A stretch of 64,000 nt of DNA from Pseudorhodoplanes sinuspersici (GCF_002119765.1 NZ_CP021112.1:3404501-3468500); one strand, 5' to 3'. Shown: positions 52,606 to 63,176, numbered from the stretch's first letter. The notes: generated from the letters alone by a model not told the origin. A program made the numbers and translations.

Positions 52606-54026
52606 GCTGGTGCAATCGTCTCGAGAGGCTGTGGGGCAGCCACAAGTTTGGCCAGTGCCGCTGAGGCGATCCGCGCCGTCAGCGGATCGGCGCGGCTGGT
52701 CAGTACGATCGGAACGCGTGCGCCGAGCACAAGTCCCGCAGCCGTAGCGCCAGCAAAGTAAATCAACTGCTTGGCCAGCATGTTTCCGGCTTCGAGGTCG
52801 GGCACCAGCAGAATATCGGCGTAGCCGGCGACAGGAGAGACGATGCCCTTGGTCAGAGCGGCATCCGGACTGACGGCATTGTCGAATGCGAGGGGACCAT
52901 CCACCTTTGCGCCGACAATCTGGCCGCGCGCGGCCATGACCGTGAGCGCGGCAGCATCGAGCGTTGCCGGCATCTGAGGATTGACCGTCTCGACCGCAGC
53001 CAGCACCGCGACCAGCGGCTCCTTCAGGCCAAGCTTGCGTAGCAGATCGACGGCATTCTGGCAGATGTCCCGTTTGTGTTCGAGTGTCGGCAGGATATTC
53101 ACCGCCGCATCCGTGATGACCAACGGTTTGGCGTAAGCGGGCACGTCCATGACGAAGACGTGGCTGATCCGTCGTTCCGTCCGCAGTCCGGAGCTGACGA
53201 CTGCGCCCAACAATTCGTCTGTGTGAAGGTTGCCCTTGACCAAAATCGAAACCTTGCCAGACAGTGCAAATTCGACCGCGCGCTCGGCGGCGGCATGACT
53301 ATGTGGGACAGCCTCAATCGTGAGCCCGTCGAGCGAGACTTTTGCCGTCTCGGCAGCCGCGCGGATTTTTGCCTCCGGTCCGATCAGGATCGGAACAAGT
53401 AGGCCCTCGTCGCGAACCTCAATGGCGCCAAGAATAGCTTCCGGCGAACACGGATGCACAATGGCCGCCGGGATGGGCGGACTGCTTCTTGCGGTCTTTA
53501 TGAAGGATTCGTAGCGCTCATGGCGCCGGAGCGACACATCGGGCAATCTTTTGCGCGGCCATTCGATCGTTCGATCGGGGGCAATAACAGTCGCTGTCCC
53601 GCTGAGAACTGCATCGCCATTTTGATTGGTGCACACGGTATCGAGAAGAACGATGTGCTTCTCGGCCTGCTTTTCTTTTACCGTGACAGTCGCGGTGACA
53701 GTATCGCCAGGCATGACCGGTTTCAGAAATCTGAAATCCTGAGCGAGATAGATCGTGCCTGGACCGGGCAAGTTTGTCCCCAGAACAGCTGAGATCAGCG
53801 CTCCCGTCCACATGCCGTGAGCAACAACATGGCCGAAGAGGTCGGTTGCCGCGAAAGTCGCGTCGAGATGGGCGGGGTTCACGTCGCCTGAGACCGCGGC
53901 GAAGAGGTCGATATCATCCCGTCCGACAATGCGCACCAAGGAGGCGGTGTCGCCCACCTGCAGTTCATCGAACGTCCGGTTCCTCAGAAATGAAGTGTCC
54001 ACATTCGCCTCACCGTTGAAAGACAT
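52602..54026 (-). CDS. MaoC dehydratase-like/phosphate acyltransferase fusion
   Basis: 474 residues, two domains. Residues about 12-145 are a MaoC/hydratase-2 domain with GDVNPAHLD, the FGHVVAHGM motif and the LAQDFRFLKPVMPGD segment. The C-terminal about 310 residues are a phosphate acetyl/butyryltransferase (HPCSPEAILGA, then VNPQMPATLDAAAL and the closing AGATAAGLVLGARVPIVLTSR). The fusion may link enoyl- or hydroxyacyl-CoA chemistry to acyl phosphate formation for AckA. The start at 54026 is chosen; 54041 is possible. It overlaps the phaC stop by 17 bases. Confidence 0.88.
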   Translation of the reverse strand: MSFNGEANVDTSFLRNRTFDELQVGDTASLVRIVGRDDIDLFAAVSGDVNPAHLDATFAATDLFGHVVAHGMWTGALISAVLGTNLPGPGTIYLAQDFRFLKPVMPGDTVTATVTVKEKQAEKHIVLLDTVCTNQNGDAVLSGTATVIAPDRTIEWPRKRLPDVSLRRHERYESFIKTARSSPPIPAAIVHPCSPEAILGAIEVRDEGLLVPILIGPEAKIRAAAETAKVSLDGLTIEAVPHSHAAAERAVEFALSGKVSILVKGNLHTDELLGAVVSSGLRTERRISHVFVMDVPAYAKPLVITDAAVNILPTLEHKRDICQNAVDLLRKLGLKEPLVAVLAAVETVNPQMPATLDAAALTVMAARGQIVGAKVDGPLAFDNAVSPDAALTKGIVSPVAGYADILLVPDLEAGNMLAKQLIYFAGATAAGLVLGARVPIVLTSRADPLTARIASAALAKLVAAPQPLETIAPA

Positions 54027-55869
54027 AACTGCCGGGGGCATTTTCGATCGGCCTGTATCCTTTCGCTGCGGCTCCCATCGATGGCGCCGGGACGCGGTTC
54101 GACGCGGAATTCTGGGCGAGCCATTCGCTCCAGTCCACCCACCACGAACCATCTTTATGCTGAGCGGCCTCCGCCCATTCGTCCGGGCCGAGATACGGAT
54201 CGGGCGCGTGTTTCAAGCCGATGCGATAGCGTCGTCCCGGATGGCCGGGCTCACTGACAATACCGGCATTATGGCCACCGCTTGTCAGCACGAAGGTGAT
54301 GTCGGTATCGCAAAGCTGGTGGATCTTGTAGACGGATCGCCAGGGCGCAACATGGTCACGTTCAGTTCCGACGACAAACATCGGCACACGGATATTCTGA
54401 AGGGCTGTTGGTTTGTCGTCGACCATAAAGCGTCCGCCCGCGAGTTCATTGTTCAGATAAAGGCGGCGGAGATACTCGGCATGCATCTTGTAAGGCATGC
54501 GGGTGGAATCCGCATTCCAGGCCATCAAGTCGTTCATCGGCTTGCGTTCGCCCATCATATAATCGTGGACAAGACGCGACCACACGAGGTCATTGGTGCG
54601 CAGAAGTTGAAAGGCTCCTGCCATCTGGTCGGACGAAAGATAGCCCCTGTTCCACATCATGCTTTCCAGAAAGTGCATCTGGCTGTGATCGATGAAAAGG
54701 GCGAGTTCGCCTGGTTCGGTGAAGTCCGTCTGTGCGGCAAATAGCGTGACGGTTGCGAGACGATCGTCGCCGCTGCGCGCCATCGCTGCAGCTGCGATGG
54801 AGAGGAGCGTGCCGCCGAGGCAGTATCCGGTCGCATGGATCTTGCGATCGGGAACGATCGCATTCACCGCGTCAAGAGCAGCCATGATGCCCTTGCGCCG
54901 ATAATCATCCATGGTGAGATCGCGATCCTCGGCGCCCGGATTGCGCCACGAGATGCAAAAAACCGTATGGCCGCGCTCAACCAAATAGCGAATAAGCGAG
55001 TTATGCGGCGAAAGGTCGAGAATATAATATTTCATGATCCAGGCCGGCACGATCAATACCGGCTCGGAGGTCACCGTCTCCGTAAGCGGCGAATACTGGA
55101 TGAGTTCGATCAGATGATTTCGATAGACGACCCGACCGGGCGTGGCCGCGACATCGCGTCCCACCTGGAAATTTTCAGTGCCGACCGGCGGACGCTGCGT
55201 TGCAAAGTGGTTCACGTCTTCCAGCCAGTTCTGGAAGCCTTGGATGAAATTCGCTCCGCCTGTTTGTGCGGCCCTTCTGACAATTTCCGGATTGGTGAAA
55301 GGCAGGTTCGACGGCGAGAATACGTCAAGCATTTGACGCGCAATGAAAGATATAACGTGCTGGTGATGAGGTGTGACGCCAGGAACGTCATGCGTTACGT
55401 TGTGCCACCATTGCTGATTGAGCAGGAAGGCTTGTGACAGAAGGGCGTATGGCTGCTTTTCCCAGCCTTCTGCACGGAAACGGTAGTCACCCGGCAGCGG
55501 TGAGATGCACGGCGAGGTTTCGGGATCCCGGCAGGCGGAGCAAAGATGCATGAGCAGCCGCGCCGTTTTACGTGCGGCCTTGTTCGCGAGCTCCATGCGC
55601 TTGCCGGGTGCGGCGGCGAGATGAATGGACCAGTCGAAGAAAGCAAGCGCGATGGCGGCCGGAGATAATCCGCCGGTCGCTTGGGCGCTGAGGGCTTCCG
55701 CCATACGATCGATCGCGTGAAACGCTTCACCGCTTGTGATTTCGTCCCGCGGCAGAGGCTGTCTTGAACCAGCCGTGCCCGCTATGGCTGCCGGTCGGGG
55801 CTGCTGCGCCGCGGGCGCCCCAGCCGTGATTGGGACTAGCTTTGCTTCTGTGCTCATGGATGTGCTCAT
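54010..55869 (-). CDS. phaC: Poly(3-hydroxyalkanoate) synthase, PhaC family
   Basis: 619-residue enzyme of the class I PHA synthase family that polymerises hydroxyacyl-CoA into storage granules. N-terminal PhaC domain is followed by an alpha/beta hydrolase with the lipase-like box GYCLGG (catalytic Cys about 350), Asp in GTERDHVAPW and His in SGGHNAG. Long Ala/Pro-rich N-terminus (about residues 10-40). It is preceded by tetR (18 bases) and followed by the MaoC-PTA gene, so PHA and acetate metabolism appear co-expressed. Confidence 0.9.
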   Translation of the reverse strand: MSTSMSTEAKLVPITAGAPAAQQPRPAAIAGTAGSRQPLPRDEITSGEAFHAIDRMAEALSAQATGGLSPAAIALAFFDWSIHLAAAPGKRMELANKAARKTARLLMHLCSACRDPETSPCISPLPGDYRFRAEGWEKQPYALLSQAFLLNQQWWHNVTHDVPGVTPHHQHVISFIARQMLDVFSPSNLPFTNPEIVRRAAQTGGANFIQGFQNWLEDVNHFATQRPPVGTENFQVGRDVAATPGRVVYRNHLIELIQYSPLTETVTSEPVLIVPAWIMKYYILDLSPHNSLIRYLVERGHTVFCISWRNPGAEDRDLTMDDYRRKGIMAALDAVNAIVPDRKIHATGYCLGGTLLSIAAAAMARSGDDRLATVTLFAAQTDFTEPGELALFIDHSQMHFLESMMWNRGYLSSDQMAGAFQLLRTNDLVWSRLVHDYMMGERKPMNDLMAWNADSTRMPYKMHAEYLRRLYLNNELAGGRFMVDDKPTALQNIRVPMFVVGTERDHVAPWRSVYKIHQLCDTDITFVLTSGGHNAGIVSEPGHPGRRYRIGLKHAPDPYLGPDEWAEAAQHKDGSWWVDWSEWLAQNSASNRVPAPSMGAAAKGYRPIENAPGSYVFQR

Positions 55870-55887
55870 GGCCTAAATCGTGCTGTG

Positions 55888-56484
55888 TCAATTCGAGCGT
55901 GCGCGCGGAGTGATGGAGTCCGTATCCATCATGCTTTGGATGATATGGGTGACAAGATGCTCAAGCGCACCGTCCGGCATTTCAAGCAGTGGATCGATGG
56001 CAAGAACGTTTCGCAAGATTCCCAGGCCGGTCAAAAACGCTGCAATCAGGGCCGCTCGCGCATTTGCCGGGCGTTCAAGCGTCTCGGCCAGCGGATCGAT
56101 AAAATCCTTCATAATGAATTCGCGAAGGACGCCGGCTGCGTCGGGGCTTGACAGCGAGCGGATGACAATATCAAGCGGGCCGATGTCGCCGCGCTTGCGC
56201 GCGACGTCACGCGTGAACGCCCTCCTGGCGAGCGTCCGGGCGAGCTTGCCTTTAGCGTCCTTGATAAGCTGACCGGGCTGGATGACCGCCGCGACGGCCT
56301 GAGCAAAAAGCTGCTCTTTTGAACCGAAACATCGGTGCACATACGCAACATCGACGCCAACGTCGGCGGCGATATCGCGCAAAGCCGTTTCTTCGTACGA
56401 GTGCTGTGAAAATCGCAATACCGCGGCATCCAGAATGAGACCTCGCGTGGTGACACCATGCTGGAGTGACAATTTGCGACGCAT
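55888..56484 (-). CDS. TetR family transcriptional regulator
   Basis: 198-residue regulator with N-terminal helix-turn-helix (GLILDAAVLRFSQHSYEETA, then IAADVGVDVAYVHRCFGSKEQL, about residues 15-58) and a helical ligand-binding part. It starts at 56484 rather than at the open-frame end 56688, which would run through the FixK box. It stands first in the tetR-phaC-maoC/pta-ackA run and may tune PHA synthesis. Confidence 0.88.
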   Translation of the reverse strand: MRRKLSLQHGVTTRGLILDAAVLRFSQHSYEETALRDIAADVGVDVAYVHRCFGSKEQLFAQAVAAVIQPGQLIKDAKGKLARTLARRAFTRDVARKRGDIGPLDIVIRSLSSPDAAGVLREFIMKDFIDPLAETLERPANARAALIAAFLTGLGILRNVLAIDPLLEMPDGALEHLVTHIIQSMMDTDSITPRARSN

Positions 56485-56547
56485 CTTTCCCCGAAAAGGA
56501 TTGTTGAAAACTGTCGCAATATTACCCCCAGGATCAGTCAACCGCTG

Positions 56548-56561
56548 TTGATATGGATCAA
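56548..56561. promoter_or_regulatory. FNR/FixK box between tetR and the phasin gene
   Basis: Perfect TTGAT-ATGG-ATCAA, centred 70 bases from the tetR start and 76 bases from the phasin start; placed for divergent promoters. Confidence 0.85.
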
Positions 56562-56630
56562 GCTCCGGGTTCGGCAGATGAATAGTCTTGCTTTGCGCGT
56601 GTGAAAGCAAACTCGTTGTGGAGATTCCAA

Positions 56631-56957
56631 ATGACGACTGAGAAGGTGACAGGTCCTGAATTCCTGGCGACGAATGGCAAGCTACCATTTTTCACAAACC
56701 CTGAATGGGCCAAGTCCGTGTCCGAAGGACCGTTGAAGTTTTATACTTCGGCCTGGAAAGAGGCTTTGGGATTTACCGCCTCCTGCTTCGAAACTCAGGC
56801 GGAATACGTCAGAAAACTCTCTCAGTGCAGCGATCCAGCAGAAGCATTGAAGTGCCACGCGGAGTTCGCGCAAAAGGGCTGGGTGCGATCCTGCGATGAA
56901 GGCGCGAAACTCCTGGACAATGTGCGCACAAACCTCGCGGCGCCATTGAACAATTGA
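56631..56957 (+). CDS. Phasin family protein
   Basis: 108-residue amphipathic helical protein with the phasin-type FETQAEYVRKLSQCSDPAEALKCHAEFAQKG region, cited here by its EALKCHAEF core (about residues 71-79). Phasins coat PHA granules and control their size. Its position divergent to phaC across a FixK box fits granule formation at low oxygen. ATG at 56631 is chosen after AAGCAA/GGAG-like sequence; the frame begins at 56601. Confidence 0.82.
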   Translation: MTTEKVTGPEFLATNGKLPFFTNPEWAKSVSEGPLKFYTSAWKEALGFTASCFETQAEYVRKLSQCSDPAEALKCHAEFAQKGWVRSCDEGAKLLDNVRTNLAAPLNN

Positions 56958-57048
56958 TCGATATTTCTACTTCCGGGCGGCAGTGGATTCCGACAATCAG
57001 TCCATTGCCGCATAGTGGCGTTCGAAATCAGCAAAGGAAACATGTGCA

Positions 57049-58119
57049 ATGACGAAGGGCTGGGCCAGGTGGCTCACCATAGCCCTGCTAATCGCTATGG
57101 CCGTGAGCGGCTATTTCATGTGGCAGGCCGCCGGTCGCAACAGCCTTCCCGATGGGATTGCGGGCGGCAACGGGCGCATCGAAGCGGTTGAGATCGATAT
57201 TTCCACAAAAACTGCCGGGCGCATCAAGGACATCCTGGTCAACGAAGGAGATTTCGTGCGGGCCGGACAAGTGCTTGCGCGGATGGATACCGAACAACTG
57301 GAGGCCCAACGCCGTCAGGCGCAGGCCCAGTTGCAACGCGCGATTATCGGCGTCGATACCGCCAAGAGTCTCGTGATTCAGAGAGAGGCCGAACGGACCG
57401 CGGCTGTTGCAGTTGTGGCGCAACGCATGGCACAGCTCGATGCAACAGAAAGAAAGCTGGCGCGGTCAGAACAGCTGATAAAGACCAACTCGGTATCTCA
57501 ACAGGTTCTCGATGACGACCGCGCGACGCATGAAGGCGCCAAGGCTGCGGTCGGAGCGGCCCGCGCACAGCTCGCGGCATCGGAGGCCGCCATCAGTGCG
57601 GCAAAGGCTCAGGTTGTCGATGCGGGAGCGTCCGTCGACGCTGCACGCGCCTCGATCGAGAGCATCGCCGCCGACATCAATGACAGCACGTTGACATCGC
57701 CACGCGACGGCCGTGTTCAATATCGCGTTGCCCAGCCGGGTGAGGTTCTCTCCAATGGCGGACGCGTGCTCAACCTGGTGGACCTCAGTGACGTCTATAT
57801 GACGTTCTTTTTGCCAACGGCGCAGGCCGGCCGGATTTCCATCGGCGCCGATGCGCGCATCGTGCTCGATGCGGTTCCGCAATATCTGATCCCCGCAAAG
57901 GTGAGCTATGTGGCTGACGTCGCCCAGTTCACCCCCAAGACCGTCGAGACGGAGGAGGAACGTCAGAAACTGATGTTCCGCATCAAGGCGCAGATTTCAC
58001 CTGATCTGCTCCGCAAATATATTCTTCAGGTCAAGACCGGGCTTCCCGGCATGGCCTATGTACGCTTCGATTCAAAAGCGGAGTGGCCGGCGCGTCTCGC
58101 CGGACCGTTGGCGCAATGA
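57049..58119 (+). CDS. HlyD family membrane-fusion/efflux adaptor protein
   Basis: 356-residue periplasmic adaptor (YhiI/YbhG type): N-terminal membrane anchor ([17 protein letters not shown]), then a biotinyl-lipoyl domain ([20 protein letters not shown], about residues 49-68), a long coiled coil (about 80-195) and a second half-lipoyl domain with [18 protein letters not shown]. It couples the ABC pump encoded downstream to the outer membrane. It overlaps rbbA by ATGA. Confidence 0.88.
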   Translation: MTKGWARWLTIALLIAMAVSGYFMWQAAGRNSLPDGIAGGNGRIEAVEIDISTKTAGRIKDILVNEGDFVRAGQVLARMDTEQLEAQRRQAQAQLQRAIIGVDTAKSLVIQREAERTAAVAVVAQRMAQLDATERKLARSEQLIKTNSVSQQVLDDDRATHEGAKAAVGAARAQLAASEAAISAAKAQVVDAGASVDAARASIESIAADINDSTLTSPRDGRVQYRVAQPGEVLSNGGRVLNLVDLSDVYMTFFLPTAQAGRISIGADARIVLDAVPQYLIPAKVSYVADVAQFTPKTVETEEERQKLMFRIKAQISPDLLRKYILQVKTGLPGMAYVRFDSKAEWPARLAGPLAQ

Positions 58120-60908
58120 GCGGACGGCCAAGCAGGCAGGGCGCGACGGCATCTTCGCCTATCGTCCATCTCAAATCCGTCAGTCTGTCTTACGGACAGA
58201 CCCGGGCGGTCGACGATGTCACGCTTGAAATACCAGGCGGGTGCATGGTTGGCCTGATCGGACCGGACGGAGTTGGAAAATCCACGCTTCTGTCGCTGAT
58301 CGCTGGCGCCCATGTCATCCAGGAAGGGCAGGTGATCGTGCTCGGCGGCGACATGGGTGACGCCACGCACCGGCGGCAGGCCTGCCCGCGCATTGCCTAC
58401 ATGCCGCAGGGACTTGGCCGGAATCTTTATCCGACGCTGTCCGTCTTTGAGAATATTGATTTCTTCGGCCGCCTGTTTGGCCATGACGCGACTGAACGCA
58501 AAAGCCGCATTGCCGGACTTCTCCAACGGACCGGATTGACACCCTTTGCGGATCGGCCGGCTGGCAAGCTTTCAGGTGGCATGAAGCAGAAGCTCGGTCT
58601 GTGCTGCGCGCTCATTCACGATCCTGAACTGCTGATCCTTGATGAGCCGACGACCGGTGTTGACCCGCTGTCACGCCGCCAGTTCTGGGAACTAATCGAC
58701 GAGATGCGCCGTGACCGCGCGAATATGAGCGTCATCGTTGCCACCGCCTATATGGAAGAGGCCGCCCGTTTCGATTGGCTGGTGGCGATGGACGGCGGCA
58801 AAGTGCTGGCAACAGGAACCCCGTCCGATCTGCTTAGCACGACGAAAACGGCCACGGTGGATGCCGCCTTCATTGCGCTTCTGCCCGAGGAGAGGCGCCG
58901 CAATCATCGTGAGGTCACGATTCCCTCTCGTTCGCAGGACATGCAAGGCGAGATTGCCATTGAGGCCGAGCATCTGACGATGCGCTTTGGCGATTTTACG
59001 GCTGTCGACAATGTCAGCTTTCGTATTCCTCGCGGAGAGATATTCGGCTTTCTGGGTTCGAATGGCTGCGGCAAAACAACGACCATGAAGATGCTGACCG
59101 GCCTTCTGCCGGCCAGCGAAGGAATAGCGCGCCTGTTCGGGCGTGATGTCGATCCGAACGACATCACGGTGCGCCAGCGTGTTGGCTACATGTCGCAGGC
59201 CTTTTCTCTGTATTCCGAACTGAGCGTCCACCAGAATCTCGATCTGCACGCCCGGCTTTTTAGCATTCCTCAGGATGCCGTTCCGGCAAGGATCGATGAG
59301 ATGGCACGTCGCTTCGATCTCGCTGGCGTCATGGATGCACTGCCCAATGCGCTGCCACTTGGCATCCGTCAGCGACTGTCTCTCGCTGTGGCAATGATCC
59401 ACTCACCCGATATCCTGATCTTGGACGAGCCGACATCAGGGGTCGATCCTATTGCCCGCGATGGCTTCTGGCAGATTCTGTCCGATCTGTCCCGCAAGGA
59501 CAATGTGACGATCTTCGTCTCCACCCATTTCATGAATGAAGCGGAACTGTGTGATCGGATTTCGCTCATGCATGCAGGAAAGGTCCTGATCAGCGATACG
59601 CCCGCGGCGATTGTTGAGAAACGGTCCGCAGACAATCTCGAAGACGCATTCGTTGCCTTCCTCGAGGAAGCAATAGATCAGAGCCATGATTCACAAAAAG
59701 CAGCCGTACCGCTCGTGATCCCTGCGACCGGGAAAGACAAGGAAGACGATCAGTCCGCCAAGCAGAAACAGCCATATCGTCCATTCGAGTTTCGGCGGAT
59801 GTTTGCCTATACGAAGCGGGAGACGCTTGAATTGCGGCGGGATCCCATTCGCGCCACGCTTGCGATCCTCGGTAGCGTTCTACTGATGTTCGTCATCGGA
59901 TATGGCATCAACATGGATGTCGAGAACCTTTCCTTCGCGGTGCTCGACCGTGATGACACCACGATCAGCCGCGATTATGCGTTGCAAATAGCGGGTTCAC
60001 GTTATTTCACCGAGAAGCCGCCGATCTCCGATTATGAGGATCTCGACCGCCGCATGCGTACCGGCGAACTCAGTCTGGCGATAGAAATCCCTCCGGGTTT
60101 CGGCCGGGACGCGACGCGCGGACGGAAGGTCGAGATTGGCGCCTGGATTGACGGAGCGATGCCGACCCGGGCCGAGACCGTGCGCGGTTATGTCCAGGGG
60201 ATGCATCAGGGCTGGCTGATACAAAAAGCCCGTGAGCTTTATGGTGACGCCGCGACCGTCGGCGATTTTCAGCTCGCAATCCGATACCGGTATAACCCCG
60301 ATATCCAGAGTCTCGTCGCCATGGTGCCGGCCGTCATCCCTTTGCTGCTGATGATGATACCCGCGATGCTGAGCGTTTTAAGCGTCGTTCGTGAAAAGGA
60401 ACTCGGCTCGATCATCAATTTCTATGTGACGCCTGTCACGCGGCTTGAATTCCTGCTGGGCAAACAGTTGCCCTATGTGGCGCTGGCGATGCTGAATTTC
60501 CTGTTGATGGTGGCTTTCGCGATTTTCATATTTCGCATTCCCTTCACAGGGAGCTTTCTTACGTTGACGGCTGCCGCTCTGATATACGTGATCGTGACAA
60601 CCGCGCTGGGGCTTGTCATTTCTACATTCATGAAGAGCCAGATTGCGGCGATCTTTGGTACCGTGCTTATAACGCTCGTTCCTGCGGTCCAGTATTCGGG
60701 CATTATCGATCCGGTTTCGTCGCTGCAGGGGGCTGGCGCACTGATCGGCCAGATTTATCCGGCAACATATTTCGTAACGATCTCGCGCGGCACCTTCTCG
60801 AAAGCACTGGGCATGACCGATCTGTGGACCGCGTTTGTCCCCCTCCTTGTGGCGGCACCCGTGCTGCTGGGACTCGGTGTTCTCTTCCTCAAGAAGCAGG
60901 CACGTTGA
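58116..60908 (+). CDS. Fused ABC exporter, RbbA/YbhF-YbhS type (two ATPase domains plus permease)
   Basis: 930-residue protein. Two ABC domains (about residues 15-245 and 280-510): domain 1 has Walker [10 protein letters not shown], signature LSGGMKQKL and Walker [13 protein letters not shown]. Domain 2 has GSNGCGKTT, a degenerate signature LPLGIRQRL and [12 protein letters not shown]. The remaining about 370 residues are an ABC-2 type permease with about six helices and a periplasmic domain after the first. The arrangement HlyD, fused ATPase-permease, ABC-2 permease matches the yhiI-rbbA-yhhJ operon of E. coli. Confidence 0.9.
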   Translation: MSGRPSRQGATASSPIVHLKSVSLSYGQTRAVDDVTLEIPGGCMVGLIGPDGVGKSTLLSLIAGAHVIQEGQVIVLGGDMGDATHRRQACPRIAYMPQGLGRNLYPTLSVFENIDFFGRLFGHDATERKSRIAGLLQRTGLTPFADRPAGKLSGGMKQKLGLCCALIHDPELLILDEPTTGVDPLSRRQFWELIDEMRRDRANMSVIVATAYMEEAARFDWLVAMDGGKVLATGTPSDLLSTTKTATVDAAFIALLPEERRRNHREVTIPSRSQDMQGEIAIEAEHLTMRFGDFTAVDNVSFRIPRGEIFGFLGSNGCGKTTTMKMLTGLLPASEGIARLFGRDVDPNDITVRQRVGYMSQAFSLYSELSVHQNLDLHARLFSIPQDAVPARIDEMARRFDLAGVMDALPNALPLGIRQRLSLAVAMIHSPDILILDEPTSGVDPIARDGFWQILSDLSRKDNVTIFVSTHFMNEAELCDRISLMHAGKVLISDTPAAIVEKRSADNLEDAFVAFLEEAIDQSHDSQKAAVPLVIPATGKDKEDDQSAKQKQPYRPFEFRRMFAYTKRETLELRRDPIRATLAILGSVLLMFVIGYGINMDVENLSFAVLDRDDTTISRDYALQIAGSRYFTEKPPISDYEDLDRRMRTGELSLAIEIPPGFGRDATRGRKVEIGAWIDGAMPTRAETVRGYVQGMHQGWLIQKARELYGDAATVGDFQLAIRYRYNPDIQSLVAMVPAVIPLLLMMIPAMLSVLSVVREKELGSIINFYVTPVTRLEFLLGKQLPYVALAMLNFLLMVAFAIFIFRIPFTGSFLTLTAAALIYVIVTTALGLVISTFMKSQIAAIFGTVLITLVPAVQYSGIIDPVSSLQGAGALIGQIYPATYFVTISRGTFSKALGMTDLWTAFVPLLVAAPVLLGLGVLFLKKQAR

Positions 60909-60910
60909 TC

Positions 60911-62023
60911 ATGCGCCTGACCAACATCGTCCAACTCGGGATCAAGGAACTGCGCGGTCTTGCCCGCGATCCCATGCTGCTGACGCTGATCGCTTATGCG
61001 TTTACGCTCTCCATTTACACGGCTTCGAAAGCCATGCCCGAAACCTTGAACCGGGCTGCGATTGCGGTCGTCGATGAGGACCAATCACCAGTATCGGCGC
61101 GGATCATCACGGCGCTTTATCCGCCCTATTTCACGACGCCGCGGATTATCTCCCAGCACGAAATGGACAGCCGGATGGATTCCGGTCTCGATACGTTTGC
61201 ACTCGATATTCCGCCGGACTTTCAACGCGATCTGCTGGCCGGCAGGGCGCCAACCATCCAGCTCAACATCGATGCGACCCGCATGACACAAGCCTTCACC
61301 GGCGGCGGCTATGTTCAGTCTATCGTGACCAGTGAAGTCAGGGAATTTCTCAACCGCTATCGCAGCGCGGCCTCCGTTCCGGTCGATCTCACGTTGCGCA
61401 CGCGCTTCAATCAGGAGCTGAACAAAAGCTGGTTCGGTGCCGTTACCAATATGATTTCCTCGATCACCATGCTCTCTATCGTATTGACGGGTGCCGCACT
61501 CATTCGCGAACGCGAGCATGGAACGATCGAGCATCTTCTCGTGATGCCGGTGACGCCGACGGAAATCATGGTCAGCAAGATCTGGTCGATGGGACTTGTT
61601 GTGCTTCTGGCCACCACCTTTTCTTTGATCGTGATCGTGCAAGGCCTGCTTTCAGTTCCAATCCATGGGTCGGTTGCACTTTTTCTTGCCGGTGCCGCGC
61701 TGCACCTCTTTGCAACCACCTGCATGGGGATCTTTCTTGCCACCGTCGCCGGCTCAATGCCGCAATTCGGGTTGTTGCTGATGCTTGTCTTGCTTCCGCT
61801 TCAGCTATTGTCCGGCGCCACGACACCGCGCGAAAGCATGCCCGAGATGATCCAGATCATCATGCTCGCCGCGCCCAATACGCATTTCGTCATCCTGGCA
61901 CAGGCCATCCTCTTCCGTGGGGCAGGCATTGGTGTCGTGTGGCCGCAATTCGCCGCCTTGCTCGGGATTGGGGTCGTGCTTTTCTTTTTCTCGCTGCGTC
62001 GATTCAGACAGTTTTTGAGATGA
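60911..62023 (+). CDS. ABC-2 type permease, YhhJ/YbhR type
   Basis: 370-residue inner-membrane protein: one N-terminal helix, a periplasmic domain with VDEDQSPVSARIITALYPPYF, then about five C-terminal helices in the ABC-2 pattern with REREHGTIEHLLVMP. It pairs with the permease half of the previous gene to complete the exporter. It starts 2 bases after the previous stop. The substrate is unknown. A LacI gene converges from the right. Confidence 0.88.
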   Translation: MRLTNIVQLGIKELRGLARDPMLLTLIAYAFTLSIYTASKAMPETLNRAAIAVVDEDQSPVSARIITALYPPYFTTPRIISQHEMDSRMDSGLDTFALDIPPDFQRDLLAGRAPTIQLNIDATRMTQAFTGGGYVQSIVTSEVREFLNRYRSAASVPVDLTLRTRFNQELNKSWFGAVTNMISSITMLSIVLTGAALIREREHGTIEHLLVMPVTPTEIMVSKIWSMGLVVLLATTFSLIVIVQGLLSVPIHGSVALFLAGAALHLFATTCMGIFLATVAGSMPQFGLLLMLVLLPLQLLSGATTPRESMPEMIQIIMLAAPNTHFVILAQAILFRGAGIGVVWPQFAALLGIGVVLFFFSLRRFRQFLR

Positions 62024-62067
62024 CGGCCTTGGACAAGGTGGGCGTCTTTTACCGGAGTATCGCAGCG

Positions 62068-63135
62068 TTATCGTTCTGATCGCGTTTGTGGTTTCGGCTT
62101 TCTCGGAGCAGCGGTCGAAGACCGAACGATCAGTATCGGCTGCAGAGTGACGTTGTGCTTGGCCTTATCGGGATTCTCGATCACCTGCCTCAGCAGCTCC
62201 GCAGCTTGCCGTCCCATTTCGTGATGGTCGATGCGAATGGTGGTGAGCGGCGGCTCTATCATGTCGACGAGTTGCATGTCGTTGTGGCCAACAACCGAAA
62301 TCTCGGCAGGGCAGTTAATGCCCCGCTCCCGGAAAACATCATAGACGCCGAGTGCAAGGAGGTCGTTGGCGGCAACGATTGCGGTCACTTGAGGGTGTGA
62401 ATCGAGTAGTCTGCGAGCGGCATGTGCGCCCTCATGCCGCGAGTAGCTTTTCGCGATCTGGCAGGGTGAGTTCTCGGTGAGCCCGTGCCTGGCCATGGCG
62501 CGGCCGAAACCGCGCCGGCGCAGATATCCGGTCGAATGTTGGGCGGGACCGGCGATATGGCCGATGATTTTGTGAGTGAGGCTGACCAGATGATCCACGG
62601 CCATTTGCATGCCCAACTCGTCGTCCGAAACGACGCTTGAGAGGCGCGATTGAGCTTCCGCGCGATTGACCAGCACTGCGGGGATGTTCTGTTCCAAACA
62701 GAAAGCGACAAGCGGGTCATCCTTGCTGACCGTCGCGAGGATAAATCCATCGACCCTGCGCGCCATGAGGCCGGAAGCAATATTGAGCTGCTTATCCTTG
62801 TCGCTCCCGACGTCCGCGACGATGACGGTGTATCCTTCCGTCGCCAGGCGTTCGCTGGCGCCGCTGAGGATGGGCGCAAAGACACTGTTGGAAATGTCGG
62901 GAACGAGGATGGCGGCGAGTTTCGATCGCCCGGTGCGCAGACTCGCGGCGACCGGGTCGGGGTGGTAACCGAGTTCCTGCGCCGCATCGAGCACCTTCTG
63001 TGCGACACTCGGGAGCACCATGGAGCGGGTTACCGGATTAAGCGCGCGCGACGCCGTGGATGCGTGCACGCCGGCACGGTCGGCGACGAGTTTCAATGTC
63101 ACGCGGCGTTTTTTGATGGGATCCAGCGGTTTCAT
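62068..63135 (-). CDS. LacI family transcriptional regulator
   Basis: 355-residue repressor: N-terminal helix-turn-helix (VTLKLVADRAGVHASTASRAL, cited for its core ASTASRAL, about residues 24-31), hinge helix and a sugar-binding-type effector domain with VPDISNSVFAPIL and DDELGMQMAVDHL. The effector is unknown. LacI-type operators lie upstream, so autoregulation and control of the divergent M24 gene are likely. Confidence 0.9.
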   Translation of the reverse strand: MKPLDPIKKRRVTLKLVADRAGVHASTASRALNPVTRSMVLPSVAQKVLDAAQELGYHPDPVAASLRTGRSKLAAILVPDISNSVFAPILSGASERLATEGYTVIVADVGSDKDKQLNIASGLMARRVDGFILATVSKDDPLVAFCLEQNIPAVLVNRAEAQSRLSSVVSDDELGMQMAVDHLVSLTHKIIGHIAGPAQHSTGYLRRRGFGRAMARHGLTENSPCQIAKSYSRHEGAHAARRLLDSHPQVTAIVAANDLLALGVYDVFRERGINCPAEISVVGHNDMQLVDMIEPPLTTIRIDHHEMGRQAAELLRQVIENPDKAKHNVTLQPILIVRSSTAAPRKPKPQTRSER

Positions 63136-63176
63136 GCTTCTGACATCGGAAGATGATCCTCACCATAGCCGAAATG

